Shown in pieces: positions 9,389 to 17,515 of a DNA stretch of 31,891 nt (positions are counted from its first letter, which is position 1; each line of letters starts with the position of its first letter). The stretch comes from CAWELS01 sp964468205. Its GTDB lineage: Bacteria > Acidobacteriota > Terriglobia > Bryobacterales > Bryobacteraceae. The translations under genes were made by a program, and so were the position numbers. The notes under the pieces were generated by a model. The model had not been told where the DNA came from and made no database searches. It saw only the letters and a program-made list of their open reading frames with translations. The stretch spans positions 1-31,891 of the forward strand of contig CAYXVG010000066.1 in the NCBI GenBank assembly GCA_964468205.1, given 5' to 3'.

Positions 9389-10254
9389 GCGTACTTGTAG
9401 ACGAAAACACCAGGCTTTTGGTTCAGGGTTTCACCGGCCGCGAGGCCAGCTTCCATGCCGAACAGATGATCGCCTACGGCACGAACGTCGTGGGCGGTGT
9501 CACGCCGGGCAAAGGCGGCGTTACCCATCTCGACCGGCCCGTTTTTAACACGGTCGCCGAGGGGGTCAAGGCAACCGGGGCCAATGCGTCTGTAATCTTC
9601 GTGCCGCCGCCGTTCGCGGCCGACGCCGTAATGGAAGCGGCCGACGCCGGCCTCGCGCTGGCGGTCTGCATCACCGAGGGGATTCCGACGGCGGACATGG
9701 TGCGGGCCTGGCAGTTTCTGAAGGGCCGCTCCACGCGATTGATCGGGCCCAACTGCCCGGGGATCATTTCGCCCGGCAAGTGCAAGATCGGCATCATGCC
9801 CGGACACATTCACGCTCCAGGCAAAGTAGGCGTTGTTTCCCGCTCGGGCACCTTGACTTACGAAGCGGTGGGGCAGCTCACCAATCTTGGCATCGGGCAG
9901 AGCACCTGTATCGGCATCGGCGGTGATCCGATCATCGGCACTACCTTCCTGGATGCAATCCGGCTCTTCAACGAAGACCCGGAGACCGAGGCCATCGTTA
10001 TGATCGGCGAAATCGGAGGCAACGCGGAGGAGACAGCGGCGGCCTACATCAAGGACAATGTGAAGAAACCCGTGGTTGGCTTCGTCGCCGGCCAAACCGC
10101 GCCTCCGGGGCGGAGGATGGGCCATGCCGGCGCCATCATTTCGGGCGGTTCCGGCAAGGCGGCCGATAAGATGGCCGCGATGGAAGCGGCCGGGATCACC
10201 GTCTGCGAAACACCGGCGGTAATTGGAGAGAAGCTCAAACAGCGGCTTTCCTGA
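9385..10254 (+). CDS. sucD: Succinyl-CoA synthetase alpha subunit
   Basis: Alpha subunit of succinate-CoA ligase; it carries the CoA-binding domain and the phosphohistidine intermediate. The product is 289 residues. The N-terminal Rossmann-type CoA-binding domain contains VQGFTGREASFHAEQM and GVTPGKGG, and GPNCPGI is at 121-127. The phosphorylated His is H247 in GHAGAI, equivalent to His246 of the E. coli protein, with the SGGSGKA loop following at 253-259. The start at 9385 overlaps the end of sucC and has a GAGG nine bases upstream inside sucC. The same frame stays open into sucC, but that extension is out of register with any homologous sequence. It is followed 40 bp later by ndk. Confidence 0.98.
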
Positions 10255-10294
10255 AATCGAGATTCACGCACACAAGCGGAGACCGAAACATCCT

Positions 10295-10708
10295 ATGGAA
10301 CGTACGTTTGCAATCATCAAACCCGATGCCGTGGCGGCGAAAAACACCGGCGAGATTATCTCCATCATCGAGAAGAGCGGCTTCGACATTCTGGCCATGA
10401 AGAAGATGACCATGAGCCGGAAGCAGGCCGAGGGCTTCTACGCGGTCCACAAAGAGCGGCCGTTCTACCAGGACCTGGTCGAGTTCATGACCGAGGGCCC
10501 GGTGGTGGTTCTCGTTCTCGAACGCGAGGACGCCATTAGAAAGTGGCGGGAAGTGATGGGCGCCACGAACCCCGAAAACGCCGAGGATGACACCATCCGC
10601 AAGATGTACGGCACGAACATCGAGCGGAATGCCGTACACGGCTCGGACGCTCCGGAGACCGCGGCGGTCGAGACGAAGTTCTTCTTCGGGGAGGCGGACC
10701 TGCTGTAA
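10295..10708 (+). CDS. ndk: Nucleoside-diphosphate kinase
   Basis: Exchanges gamma phosphate between nucleoside tri- and diphosphates through a phosphohistidine. The 137-residue sequence starts ERTFAIIKPDAV and contains the expected RPFY (55-58), GPVV (68-71) and NAVHGSD signature with catalytic His115; it ends in the usual F-F-x-x-x-(D/E)L form. Placement directly after sucCD is a recurrent arrangement, because Ndk can turn the nucleotide produced by succinyl-CoA synthetase into other NTPs. The longer open frame starting inside sucD is ignored, since the family begins right at this ATG. No strong Shine-Dalgarno is visible, so it may rely on coupling to sucCD. A long inverted repeat begins ten bases after the stop. 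Confidence 0.98.
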   Translation: MERTFAIIKPDAVAAKNTGEIISIIEKSGFDILAMKKMTMSRKQAEGFYAVHKERPFYQDLVEFMTEGPVVVLVLEREDAIRKWREVMGATNPENAEDDTIRKMYGTNIERNAVHGSDAPETAAVETKFFFGEADLL

Positions 10709-10717
10709 GACAGAAAC

Positions 10718-10813
10718 GAAACCACAGAGTACACAAAGAACCACAGAGTTTCAGTATTGTGCCGTGACCAGTAGCGTAAAGGCTCTGTGGTTCTTTGTGT
10801 ACTCTGTGGGTTC
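10718..10813. repeat. Long inverted repeat (27-bp perfect arms) after ndk
   Basis: Left arm 10721-10748 and right arm 10783-10810 are reverse complements at 27 of 28 positions. Three more pairs at the outer ends (10718-10720 with 10811-10813) lie beyond the single mismatch. The 34-bp centre is unpaired apart from a few weak pairs at its edges. Each arm is itself built from an ACCACAGAG-type word repeated at both ends of an A-rich spacer. The element is far more A/T-rich than the surrounding genes. It could end sucCD-ndk transcripts as a large hairpin, although no T-run follows, or it could be a small non-autonomous interspersed element. No target-site duplication or transposase is evident. 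Confidence 0.9.
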
Positions 10814-10858
10814 CCAGTTTTCCTGAGAACAATCCCCACGAGGCTGGACTAGGTTGGT

Positions 10859-11314
10859 ATGAGGGTTGTGTGCCTCTTGCTGGTGGCATCTTTGCTGACG
10901 CCGGGCTATGCGGGGAGCAGCGGCGGGAAGGTGGAGTACGTCGGCGGCACGGTGGCGGAGATTGAGGCGGGGCCGAAGGGGCGCCTGCTGACGGTGAACG
11001 ACCGCTACCTGGTCTACGAGTCGAAGCAGGTCCATTATCTGGTTCCCTGGGAGAGCATCAACCTCATCGAATACGGGCAAAAGGTAAGCCGCCGGCTCGC
11101 AATGGCAGTGCTGATTTCGCCGGTGCTGGCGCTGAGCAAGAGCCGCAAGCACTTCCTCACCATCGGGTTCGAGGCCCACGGCGGCGGCCAGGAGGCGCTC
11201 GTCTTTCGGGTGCAGAAGGGCGATGTCCGCGCGCTGCTCGTATCTCTGGAGGTGAAGGCGAATCTGCCGGTGAACTACCAGGACGAGGAAGCTCGAAAGG
11301 CGGGAAAGGGATAG
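10859..11314 (+). CDS. Exported hypothetical protein, 151 residues
   Basis: I do not recognise the family. The protein has a signal peptide (MRVVCLLLVASLLTPGYAGS, cleavage probably after residue 18). A compact, mostly beta-rich domain follows, with GGTVAEIEAG, GRLLTVNDRYLVYES and LVPWESINLIEYGQKVSRR. A moderately hydrophobic stretch (LAMAVLISPVLALSKSRK, about 82-99) leads to an HFLTIGF strand. The pattern resembles small secreted or membrane-associated PH-like/SH3-like domains, but that is only an impression. The next gene begins four bases after the stop, so the two are probably cotranscribed and may function together. An AGG six bases before the ATG supports the start. Confidence 0.75.
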   Translation: MRVVCLLLVASLLTPGYAGSSGGKVEYVGGTVAEIEAGPKGRLLTVNDRYLVYESKQVHYLVPWESINLIEYGQKVSRRLAMAVLISPVLALSKSRKHFLTIGFEAHGGGQEALVFRVQKGDVRALLVSLEVKANLPVNYQDEEARKAGKG

Positions 11315-11317
11315 AAG

Positions 11318-11908
11318 TTGCGGATACTGCCGGCGATTCTAATGATTTGCGCCCTGGCGGCCCCCGGGGAGGAAGCGGACACGAATCCGCTGCTTCAGGT
11401 GAAACGGATATACGTGGAAGAGCTTACCGGTGATGAAACAGCGGACCAGATTCGCGACATGATCATCGCGGGCTTCCACGGCGCCGGCCTGTTCGCCCTG
11501 ACTGAAAACGCCGAGAGCGCCGATGCGGTCCTCCGCGGTTCGGCCGAGGACCTCATCTACACGGAAACACACGACTCACATGACAGCGTGAGCGCCCGGG
11601 GGACCATTAACGTGACGCCGTCGCGTTCAACCACGTCGTCGAGGAGTAGCCGCCTGTATGTCAACTCCCAGATCGGGGAGAACGAGGGCAGCCGCGTGGT
11701 GGAGAGAAAACACGAGGCGATGGCGGCAGTGCGGCTGGTGAATCGCGCCGGCGATGTCATCTGGTCTACTGTGCAGGAAAGCCGTGGCGCGAAGCTGAAC
11801 GGCGCCAGCGCGGATGTGGCGCAAAAGGTAACGAAGCAGCTCGTGCGGGATGTCAAAAAGGCTCGGGATTCATTGACCGCCGCGGACCCGCCGGACACCA
11901 CCCATTGA
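11318..11908 (+). CDS. Exported hypothetical protein, 196 residues
   Basis: No family is recognised. It begins at TTG 11318, three bases after the preceding stop, with a short hydrophobic leader (LPAILMICALAAP) that probably directs export. The mature part starts with VKRIYVEELTGDETADQIRD and contains FHGAGLFALTENAESADAVLRGSAED, a layout like periplasmic proteins that form a TolB-N/LpoB-type alpha/beta sandwich. Residues about 75-115 are a Ser/Thr/Arg-rich, probably disordered insert. The C-terminal half (AAVRLVNRAGDVIWSTVQES) fits a beta-strand pair followed by an amphipathic helix. The function is unknown; a role in the cell envelope together with the upstream gene is plausible. It converges with the DUF167 gene two bases beyond its stop. 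Confidence 0.72.
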   Translation: MRILPAILMICALAAPGEEADTNPLLQVKRIYVEELTGDETADQIRDMIIAGFHGAGLFALTENAESADAVLRGSAEDLIYTETHDSHDSVSARGTINVTPSRSTTSSRSSRLYVNSQIGENEGSRVVERKHEAMAAVRLVNRAGDVIWSTVQESRGAKLNGASADVAQKVTKQLVRDVKKARDSLTAADPPDTTH

Positions 11909-11910
11909 GG

Positions 11911-12189
11911 TCATCCATTCCGCTGAATACGGACACGCTTGAGCGCGGAGGTGTGACCGCTTCTCACGCCGACGTTCGTTTTGGGAACCCTGAATAACTG
12001 AGCAAGGAAAGCGCACAGCTCCGCGTTGGCCCTGCCCTTTTCCGGAGCCGCGGCCACCTTCACACGCCAGCAGCCATCCGGCAAAACGCCGGCGAGTTCG
12101 CTGCGCGAGCTCTTGGGGATCACTTTCACGGCGAGCGTGATCTCTCCCCGGTGGGCGAGTTCGGCGGCCATCCGCTCCAGATCCTCCAC
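11911..12189 (-). CDS. DUF167/YggU family protein
   Basis: A 92-residue cytoplasmic protein of the small DUF167 (YggU) family, whose biochemical role is not established. The typical elements are present: an N-terminal strand ITLAVKVIPKSSR, the conserved VKVAAAPEKGRANAEL (about 43-58) and the ending V-x-x-G-x-x-S-x-x-K-R-V-R. The start is the GTG at 12187-12189, one base after the stop of the upstream response regulator, so the pair is probably translated from one message. No catalytic residues are known for this family. Length and motif match well, so the family call is firm even though the function is not. Confidence 0.9.
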   Translation of the reverse strand: MEDLERMAAELAHRGEITLAVKVIPKSSRSELAGVLPDGCWRVKVAAAPEKGRANAELCAFLAQLFRVPKTNVGVRSGHTSALKRVRIQRNG

Positions 12190-12190
12190 G

Positions 12191-12544
12191 TTACGCCACC
12201 CGGCCGATGATCTTCAGCAAGTGAGCGGTACGGATGGGTTTTCGCAGGAACTCATCCACCAGCTTCGCTTCCGGTTGGTTCCTGAGGTCGTCGGGCCAGC
12301 CCGAGAGCACCAGAATGCGCACTTCGCCGGACCGGGACCGGAGGCGGCGAATCAAGAGCAGACCGTCTTCGGCGTGTGGCAGCCGCAGGTCCATCAAGAT
12401 CACGTCAAAGGCGCCGGCATCGAAGGCGGCGAGCGCCTTCGCGGCCGAGGGGGCTGTGACAACGCGGTGCCCCGCCTGCTCCATGATGAGCTGTCTGATC
12501 TCGAGCTGGTCCGGATCGTCATCCACGAGAAGCAGTCGCGCCAA
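12191..12544 (-). CDS. Single-domain response regulator
   Basis: A 117-residue stand-alone receiver domain. The acidic pocket is LLVDDDPDQ at the N-terminus, the phospho-acceptor Asp lies in VILMDLRLP (about D51), Ser follows in LVLSGW, and the conserved Lys is in FLRKPI near residue 102. All switch residues are therefore intact. There is no DNA-binding or enzymatic output domain, so it probably acts by protein contact. The start is TTG at 12542-12544, supported by an AAGGA seven bases upstream. No partner kinase is adjacent. It sits 11 bp downstream of a membrane-anchored hypothetical gene and one base ahead of the DUF167 gene. Confidence 0.9.
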   Translation of the reverse strand: MARLLLVDDDPDQLEIRQLIMEQAGHRVVTAPSAAKALAAFDAGAFDVILMDLRLPHAEDGLLLIRRLRSRSGEVRILVLSGWPDDLRNQPEAKLVDEFLRKPIRTAHLLKIIGRVA

Positions 12545-12555
12545 TTCGATATCCT

Positions 12556-13032
12556 TTACTCGTCCGCGAACTGAATTTCGGCGATCACAAGCTGCGGCAT
12601 GGTTTGATTCCAGGTATCCGGCAGCGAGTCGAACGGGAGCCGGAAGCCGCGAGTCTCGCCGGGATAGAGCACACCGTCACGGGCGCGGACGATGGGCGTC
12701 AATTCACGGGCGATCACCTGACCGTAAGGATCATAGAAGATGCACTGGAGCACAACGTGCCGCACCTGACGGTCGCCGGCGTTGGTAATGTTGCCGAGAA
12801 TCTCCACCAAGGTCTGCCCGAGCTGGTTTTCGGTCGCCTTCATCTCCACGCCGGCAAGCTGGAGATTGCGCGTGTACGCCTTCGCCTCGGGAGTCAACAC
12901 CGGCACGTCCGGCTCCGGGCCGGGCTGGCTTAGGAACCAGAGAAGTCCCCCTCCAGCGGCGAGCGCGATCAGTATGATGATCAGGAGCGGGCGAGAACGG
13001 GATTTCGGTGGTAGTCCTGTGGCTGGATTCAT
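12556..13032 (-). CDS. Membrane-anchored protein with FxLYD-like domain
   Basis: A 158-residue protein with a short basic cytoplasmic N-terminus, one membrane segment at about residues 16-35 (LLIIILIALAAGGGLLWFL) and an extracytoplasmic beta domain. The domain contains VEILGNITNAGDRQVRHVVLQ and FYDPYGQVIAREL, then LYPGETRGFRLPF. This order (a strand with G-x-I-x-N, then x-F-Y-D-x-x-G, then a PGE turn) is characteristic of FxLYD/DUF2393-like immunoglobulin-fold domains found in bacterial envelope proteins. The precise role is unknown. It is followed by the response regulator and preceded on the same strand by the TldE/TldD genes, with 55 bp between, so an operon connection is possible but not shown. 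Confidence 0.78.
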   Translation of the reverse strand: MNPATGLPPKSRSRPLLIIILIALAAGGGLLWFLSQPGPEPDVPVLTPEAKAYTRNLQLAGVEMKATENQLGQTLVEILGNITNAGDRQVRHVVLQCIFYDPYGQVIARELTPIVRARDGVLYPGETRGFRLPFDSLPDTWNQTMPQLVIAEIQFADE

Positions 13033-13087
13033 CGATACCTACCTAATTTAGCGGGAAAACGACGGTGGCGGAAGCGGGGAAGACAAA

Positions 13088-14440
13088 TCACTGGCCGCTC
13101 ACCGTCATCTCACCGATCAACACGGTGGGACAAGCGACCGAGCCGCGAAACTCCAGGTCGTTGCCGACGGCCTCGATCCCCGAGAGCATTTCGCGGAGAT
13201 TACCGGCGATGGTCACCTCCGACACGGGGAAAGCGAGTTCACCATTCTCGATCCAGAGGCCGACGGCGCCCTGGGAATAGTCGCCGGTAACGATGTTGAC
13301 GCCGAAACCAATCAATTCGGTGACGTACAACCCGTTCGGCACGCCGGCGATGATCTCCTCCGGCGACGACTCTCCGGGCTCGGCGAACAGGTTCCCGTAG
13401 CCGACGCCGGCGCTGCCCGCTATGCCGCGGCTGGCGTTGCCGGTGGTCTTGAGGCCAAGCTTGCGGGCGGTGTAGGTGTTGAGGAGGTAACTGCTCAGGA
13501 CGCCATTCTCGATGACCGGAGTCCGGCGGGTGGGAACGCCTTCGTCGTCGAAGGGAGAGGTGCCGAACAAGCCGGGCATAGTGCCATCATCGATCACGGT
13601 GAGATTCGGGGAGGCGACCGCCTCGCCAACCTTCCCGGCCAGGAACGATGCCTTGCGATAGACCGCATCCCCGTTCACCGCCTCAAAGATGTGTCCCAGG
13701 AGCGACCGCGCCACCCGCGATTCGAACACCACCGGGGCCTTCTGGGTCGGAGCCTTGCGGGCGTGCAGCCGGCGAAGCGAACGCTGGGCGGCGATGCGGC
13801 CGACCTCGGCGGGAGCCTGCATGCCCACGGCCGAGCGGGAGAGGGTGAACCAGTAGTCGCGCTCCATCGATTTGCCGTCTCTGGCGACGGGTATCACGGC
13901 CAGCGAGCAGCGGCTGGCCCGGTACGAACCGAGGAACCCCCGCGAATTGGCGAATACGTGAACGCCGGTGTTCGAGTCAAAGGAGGCGCCTTCCGAGTTG
14001 GTAATGCGCGGATCAAAAGAAAGGGCGGCCTCTTCAGCCTCCTTGGCCCGGGCGATTTTGGCCTCGGTTTCGAGCGCGGATACATCCTCGTGGTAAAGGC
14101 GAAGATCGCCGTCGATGGACCCGAATTCTTCGTCGCCGGGGAGCCCGGCATGGGGATCTTCCGTGGTCAGGGCCGCCAGATCGACCGCCGAGGCGACCAT
14201 CCGTTCGATCCCCTTATCCGACAGATCAGAGGTGTAAGCCGATCCGCTACGCTGGCCGAACAACACGCGGACTCCAGCGCCACGAGAGCCGGCCTCCTTA
14301 AGATTCTCCACTTCCCGCATGCGAACGCTTGCCGAGAACTCGTCGCCTTCGGAGACGACGCACTCGGCGTCGCTCGCGCCTCGTTCCAAGGACATGCTGA
14401 CTACCTTGCGCGCGAGTTCTTCGAGCGGAACGTTACTCAC
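13088..14440 (-). CDS. pmbA: TldE/PmbA family protein (metalloprotease partner of TldD)
   Basis: Non-catalytic partner of the TldD/TldE heterodimeric metalloprotease, which degrades unfolded peptides and in some bacteria matures microcin-type peptides (family knowledge). The 450-residue sequence lacks the HExxxH zinc motif, as expected for TldE. It shows the family elements GVRVLFGQRSGSAYTSD, FGTSPFDDEGVPTRRT and NGVLSSYLLNTYTARKLG, and the C-terminal NIVTGDYSQGAVGLWIENGE. The start is GTG at 14438-14440, overlapping the tldD stop by four bases and preceded by a strong GGAGG in the last codons of tldD. That layout indicates coupled synthesis of the two subunits. Confidence 0.94.
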   Translation of the reverse strand: MSNVPLEELARKVVSMSLERGASDAECVVSEGDEFSASVRMREVENLKEAGSRGAGVRVLFGQRSGSAYTSDLSDKGIERMVASAVDLAALTTEDPHAGLPGDEEFGSIDGDLRLYHEDVSALETEAKIARAKEAEEAALSFDPRITNSEGASFDSNTGVHVFANSRGFLGSYRASRCSLAVIPVARDGKSMERDYWFTLSRSAVGMQAPAEVGRIAAQRSLRRLHARKAPTQKAPVVFESRVARSLLGHIFEAVNGDAVYRKASFLAGKVGEAVASPNLTVIDDGTMPGLFGTSPFDDEGVPTRRTPVIENGVLSSYLLNTYTARKLGLKTTGNASRGIAGSAGVGYGNLFAEPGESSPEEIIAGVPNGLYVTELIGFGVNIVTGDYSQGAVGLWIENGELAFPVSEVTIAGNLREMLSGIEAVGNDLEFRGSVACPTVLIGEMTVSGQ

Positions 14441-15867
14441 TTCGTGCCTCCTACCGTCATACGGTCAAGTCTCACAGTGGGAATTCCGACTCCGACGGGA
14501 ACGCTTTGGCCCTCCTTGCCGCAGATGCCGATGCCCTCGTCGAGTTGGAGGTCATTGCCCACCATGCTGACGTGCTTGAGCGCCTCGGGGCCGTTGCCGG
14601 TAAGGGTGGCTCCCCGCACGGGCCGCCCGAGCTTGCCGTCTTCGATCATGTAGCTTTCGGTGGCCGAAAACACGAAGTTGCCGCTGGTGATATCGACCTG
14701 TCCGCCGCCGAAGGTCGCGCAGTAGATTCCGTTTTTCACGGACTTCACAACCTCCTCCGGGTCACTTTCTCCGGCCAGCATGAAAGTGTTTGTCATACGT
14801 GGCATGGGGATGTGCTGGTAGCTTTCGCGGCGGCCGTTGCCGGTGGGTGCGGCTTTGGTGAGTCGGCCCGAGAGCCGGTCCTGCATATAGCCAAGGAGCA
14901 CTCCATTTTCGATCAGAACGTTGCGCTGCGTCGCCTGACCTTCATCATCCACATTGAGGGAGCCTCGGCGGTTGACGATTGTGCCGTCGTCTACCACCGT
15001 GACCAGCGGGCTTGCCACCTGCTGGCCGACGCGATCGCTGAAAGCAGAGACCTTCTTGCGGTTGAAATCCGCTTCGAGACCATGCCCCACCGCCTCATGA
15101 AGCAGAATCCCGGGCCAGCCGGGGCCGAGGACGACCGTCATCTCCCCAGCCGGCGCGGGCGCGGCGCCGAGCTGGATGATGGCCTGCCGCGCAGCCTCCC
15201 GGGCGAAGTATTCCGGCGTCTTTTCGTTGAGGAAGTACTCGAACTCCACCCGCCCGCCGCCGCCAGCATAACCCCGCTCCGGCCCGCCGTCTTCCCCGGC
15301 GGCCAACACGAGCACGTTGAGACGAGCCATCGGCTGGCGGTCATGGCTCAATATGCCGTCGCTGGTGGCCACCAACACGTGCCTTAGGCTGTCGGTAAAC
15401 GACGCCTGCACCTGAAAGACCCGCGGATCAGAAGCTCGGGCCGCCTCGTCAGCCCGCTGTACGAGTTTCACGCGCTCAGCCAGGCCCGTATTAGCGGGCG
15501 CGGAGATCACTGGGTAGAGATTGTGTTTCTCGGTTTCGGTGAAACCTGCCTTGGCCTCCCGCGACGGGCCACTGGCAATTAGGGCGGCCACGCGAGCCGC
15601 CTTCCGGACCTTCTCCGGCGCGAGATCGTCGCTGTAGGCGTAGCCGGTACGTTCGCCGGCGATCACCCGTACGCCAACGCCCATGGTCACACCCTGGGTG
15701 GCGCTCTTGACGATCGACTCGTCAATTGTGATGGCGCTCGTGGCCAGGTATTCGAAATAGAGGTCGGCGTAATCCCCACCTTCTGACAGGGCGGCGGAGA
15801 GATACCCCTCAAGATCCCGCTCGGACAAACCAAAGGTCCGAGCGAAATACGACTGAGAAAGGCTCAT
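14437..15867 (-). CDS. tldD: TldD zinc metalloprotease subunit
   Basis: Catalytic subunit of the TldD/TldE protease. The zinc-binding HEAVGH motif is at residues 257-262 (HExxxH) and a Cys in GIGICGKEGQ near the C-terminus is the expected third ligand. FNRKKVSAFSDRVGQ and RRGSLNVDDEGQATQRN are also diagnostic. The preferred start is ATG 15867 (MSLSQSYFARTFG), giving 476 residues. An upstream in-frame extension to 15975 consists of Arg-rich, low-quality sequence without homology-like features and is left out. tldE follows with a four-base overlap. No peptide precursor or modification enzyme lies near, so a general peptide-turnover role is more likely than bacteriocin maturation here. Confidence 0.96.
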   Translation of the reverse strand: MSLSQSYFARTFGLSERDLEGYLSAALSEGGDYADLYFEYLATSAITIDESIVKSATQGVTMGVGVRVIAGERTGYAYSDDLAPEKVRKAARVAALIASGPSREAKAGFTETEKHNLYPVISAPANTGLAERVKLVQRADEAARASDPRVFQVQASFTDSLRHVLVATSDGILSHDRQPMARLNVLVLAAGEDGGPERGYAGGGGRVEFEYFLNEKTPEYFAREAARQAIIQLGAAPAPAGEMTVVLGPGWPGILLHEAVGHGLEADFNRKKVSAFSDRVGQQVASPLVTVVDDGTIVNRRGSLNVDDEGQATQRNVLIENGVLLGYMQDRLSGRLTKAAPTGNGRRESYQHIPMPRMTNTFMLAGESDPEEVVKSVKNGIYCATFGGGQVDITSGNFVFSATESYMIEDGKLGRPVRGATLTGNGPEALKHVSMVGNDLQLDEGIGICGKEGQSVPVGVGIPTVRLDRMTVGGTK

Positions 15868-16010
15868 ATTATCGAGCGTAGCATGGAGGCCTGGAAATGC
15901 TTCCGGCGAGGGTCTCGAGATACCGGTTTCCGGGCCTCGGCGGCGTCTGTGGGTATGGCGGAATGCCAGCTTCACCCTGGAGAGACGGTAGCGTCGAGGT
16001 GGAAGGGCCG

Positions 16011-17084
16011 TTATCCGGCCCGGCGGGACGGAGCGGGGCGCCGGGCTGCCTGCCGCATCATTTCGGCGGCGATCCGGTCGAGGGGAAGGACCTTGTCGAC
16101 GGCTCCTCTTCGGACTGCTTCCCGGGGCATTCCATAAACGACACAGGTCTCTTCGTCCTGAGCGATGTTATAGGCGCCGGCTTGCTTCATCTTCAGCATT
16201 CCGGCCGCGCCGTCGGAGCCCATTCCGGTCAAGATGACGCCCACCGACCGCCCCCCGGCGGTTTCGGCGACAGACTCGAAGAGCACGTCGGCCGACGGCC
16301 GCTGGTAGCAGACCCGGGGGCCGGGCTTCACACTGACGCGGTAGGTATTGTCCGTTCTCCGGAGCAGCATGTGATAGTCGCCAGGAGCTATGAGAACACG
16401 CCCCGGGACAACATAGTCGCCGTGAGCCGCCTCGCGCACCTCCATCCGGCAGACCTGGTGCAGACGGTTCGCGAAGGCCCTGGAGAACCCGGCCGGGATG
16501 TGCTGGACGACGAGGATTCCAGGCACATTCCCCGGCAGCGCGCGGAGCAATGCTTCGAGCGCTTCGGTGCCGCCGGTGGAGGCGCCAATCGATATGAGAA
16601 CGTCTTCGGGCGCCGGACCTTCCGGTGTGGCAACCTCTGCGGCCGGGGGCTCGGGCGGGGCGTTCCTGACACCCCGAACGCGGGCGCGCGCCGCGGCTCG
16701 GATTTTTAGCGCCAGCGCCGTGCGAAGCTCACCCACGGAATACGGTCCCGAGGGCTTCGCCAGAACCTCCACGGCGCCGCTCCGCATCGCCTCCATGGCC
16801 ATCGCGCAGGAGGACTGGCCGATGGAACTGATGACAATCACCGGAAGCGGCCGGTACCGCATGAGCTTCTTGAGGAATGTGAGGCCGTCCATCCGCGGCA
16901 TTTCGATGTCCAATGTGAGGACGTCCGGTTCAAGCTTCAAGATCTTGTCTCTGGCCACGTACGGATCCGGAGCGGAACCGACTACCTCGATGTCCGGTTC
17001 TGAGTCGAGCGTCTCCTTGAGTACGCGGCGAACGATGGCCGAGTCGTCGACGACCAGCACACGAATTGGGCGGGCGGCGGTCAT
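16011..17084 (-). CDS. cheB: Chemotaxis response regulator protein-glutamate methylesterase/deamidase CheB
   Basis: Removes methyl groups from receptor glutamates and deamidates glutamines, providing adaptation. The 357-residue protein has an N-terminal receiver domain (Asp13-Asp14, phospho-acceptor D59 in LTLDIEMPRMDG, Lys110 in LAKPSG). A proline/alanine-rich linker lies at about 130-160. The C-terminal methylesterase domain has the catalytic triad Ser169 (GASTGG), His195 (VVQHIP) and Asp291 (GMGSDG). All catalytic residues are intact. It is the last gene of the che operon, and its ATG overlaps the cheX stop by four bases. The run after its stop, 15868-16010, carries no recognisable gene or terminator. 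Confidence 0.97.
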   Translation of the reverse strand: MTAARPIRVLVVDDSAIVRRVLKETLDSEPDIEVVGSAPDPYVARDKILKLEPDVLTLDIEMPRMDGLTFLKKLMRYRPLPVIVISSIGQSSCAMAMEAMRSGAVEVLAKPSGPYSVGELRTALALKIRAAARARVRGVRNAPPEPPAAEVATPEGPAPEDVLISIGASTGGTEALEALLRALPGNVPGILVVQHIPAGFSRAFANRLHQVCRMEVREAAHGDYVVPGRVLIAPGDYHMLLRRTDNTYRVSVKPGPRVCYQRPSADVLFESVAETAGGRSVGVILTGMGSDGAAGMLKMKQAGAYNIAQDEETCVVYGMPREAVRRGAVDKVLPLDRIAAEMMRQAARRPAPSRRAG

Positions 17085-17515
17085 AGAGTAATGAGCTGCA
17101 TTCTAACTGGTCCTTCGGGCAGATAAACATCGGTGCGCGCGGCCGTGCATTCGCCGGTCAGCGCCTCGATCGCCTCTGGCGGGTGGAGGTCGAACGCTCC
17201 CTCCGGCTCGAGCCTGCTGAGAGCGACGCCGCAGACCATGTTCGCCATCTCGCCGACGACGTGGCGAATCTGTTCCGGTGAGGCGTCCTCACCGAAATCG
17301 AGTCCGAGGAAGTCTGTTGAAATCGTGGCGGCGCTATCGGCCGGGAGGCAGAGTTCGAGCCGTCCGGACCAGCTACCCGTGAAGTTCACCTGGGCGCAAA
17401 CGGTTTCGCCGGAAGTTGATTCGCAAGGTTCCGGTTCGGGCACTGCAAAGAACATCGTCTCCAATACCTGGGCGGCCGCCTCCCCGATCACACCGGCCGT
17501 TTCCGTGTCCGTCAT
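17081..17515 (-). CDS. cheX: CheX-type chemotaxis phosphatase
   Basis: A 144-residue CheC/CheX/FliY-family protein, predicted to dephosphorylate CheY-P. It contains one E-x-x-N active-site motif, E89-M-A-N92 in HVVGEMANMVCG. Together with the beta-strand arrangement (VNFTGSWSGRLELCLP) this fits CheX better than CheC, which usually carries two such motifs. No CheZ or CheC is present in the operon, so this is probably the only local CheY phosphatase. It is sandwiched between cheY and cheB with four-base overlaps at both junctions (ATGA at 17512-17515 and at 17081-17084), implying tightly coupled expression with its likely substrate. Confidence 0.85.
   Translation of the reverse strand: MTDTETAGVIGEAAAQVLETMFFAVPEPEPCESTSGETVCAQVNFTGSWSGRLELCLPADSAATISTDFLGLDFGEDASPEQIRHVVGEMANMVCGVALSRLEPEGAFDLHPPEAIEALTGECTAARTDVYLPEGPVRMQLITL

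Noticed and set aside
10718..10813. Insertion sequence ends
   Set aside because: There is no transposase or coding content between the arms, and no target duplication was seen; a small repeat or terminator fits better.
17081..17515. CheC or FliY/FliN
   Set aside because: Only one E-x-x-N motif and no FliN-like C-terminal domain, so CheX is the better call.
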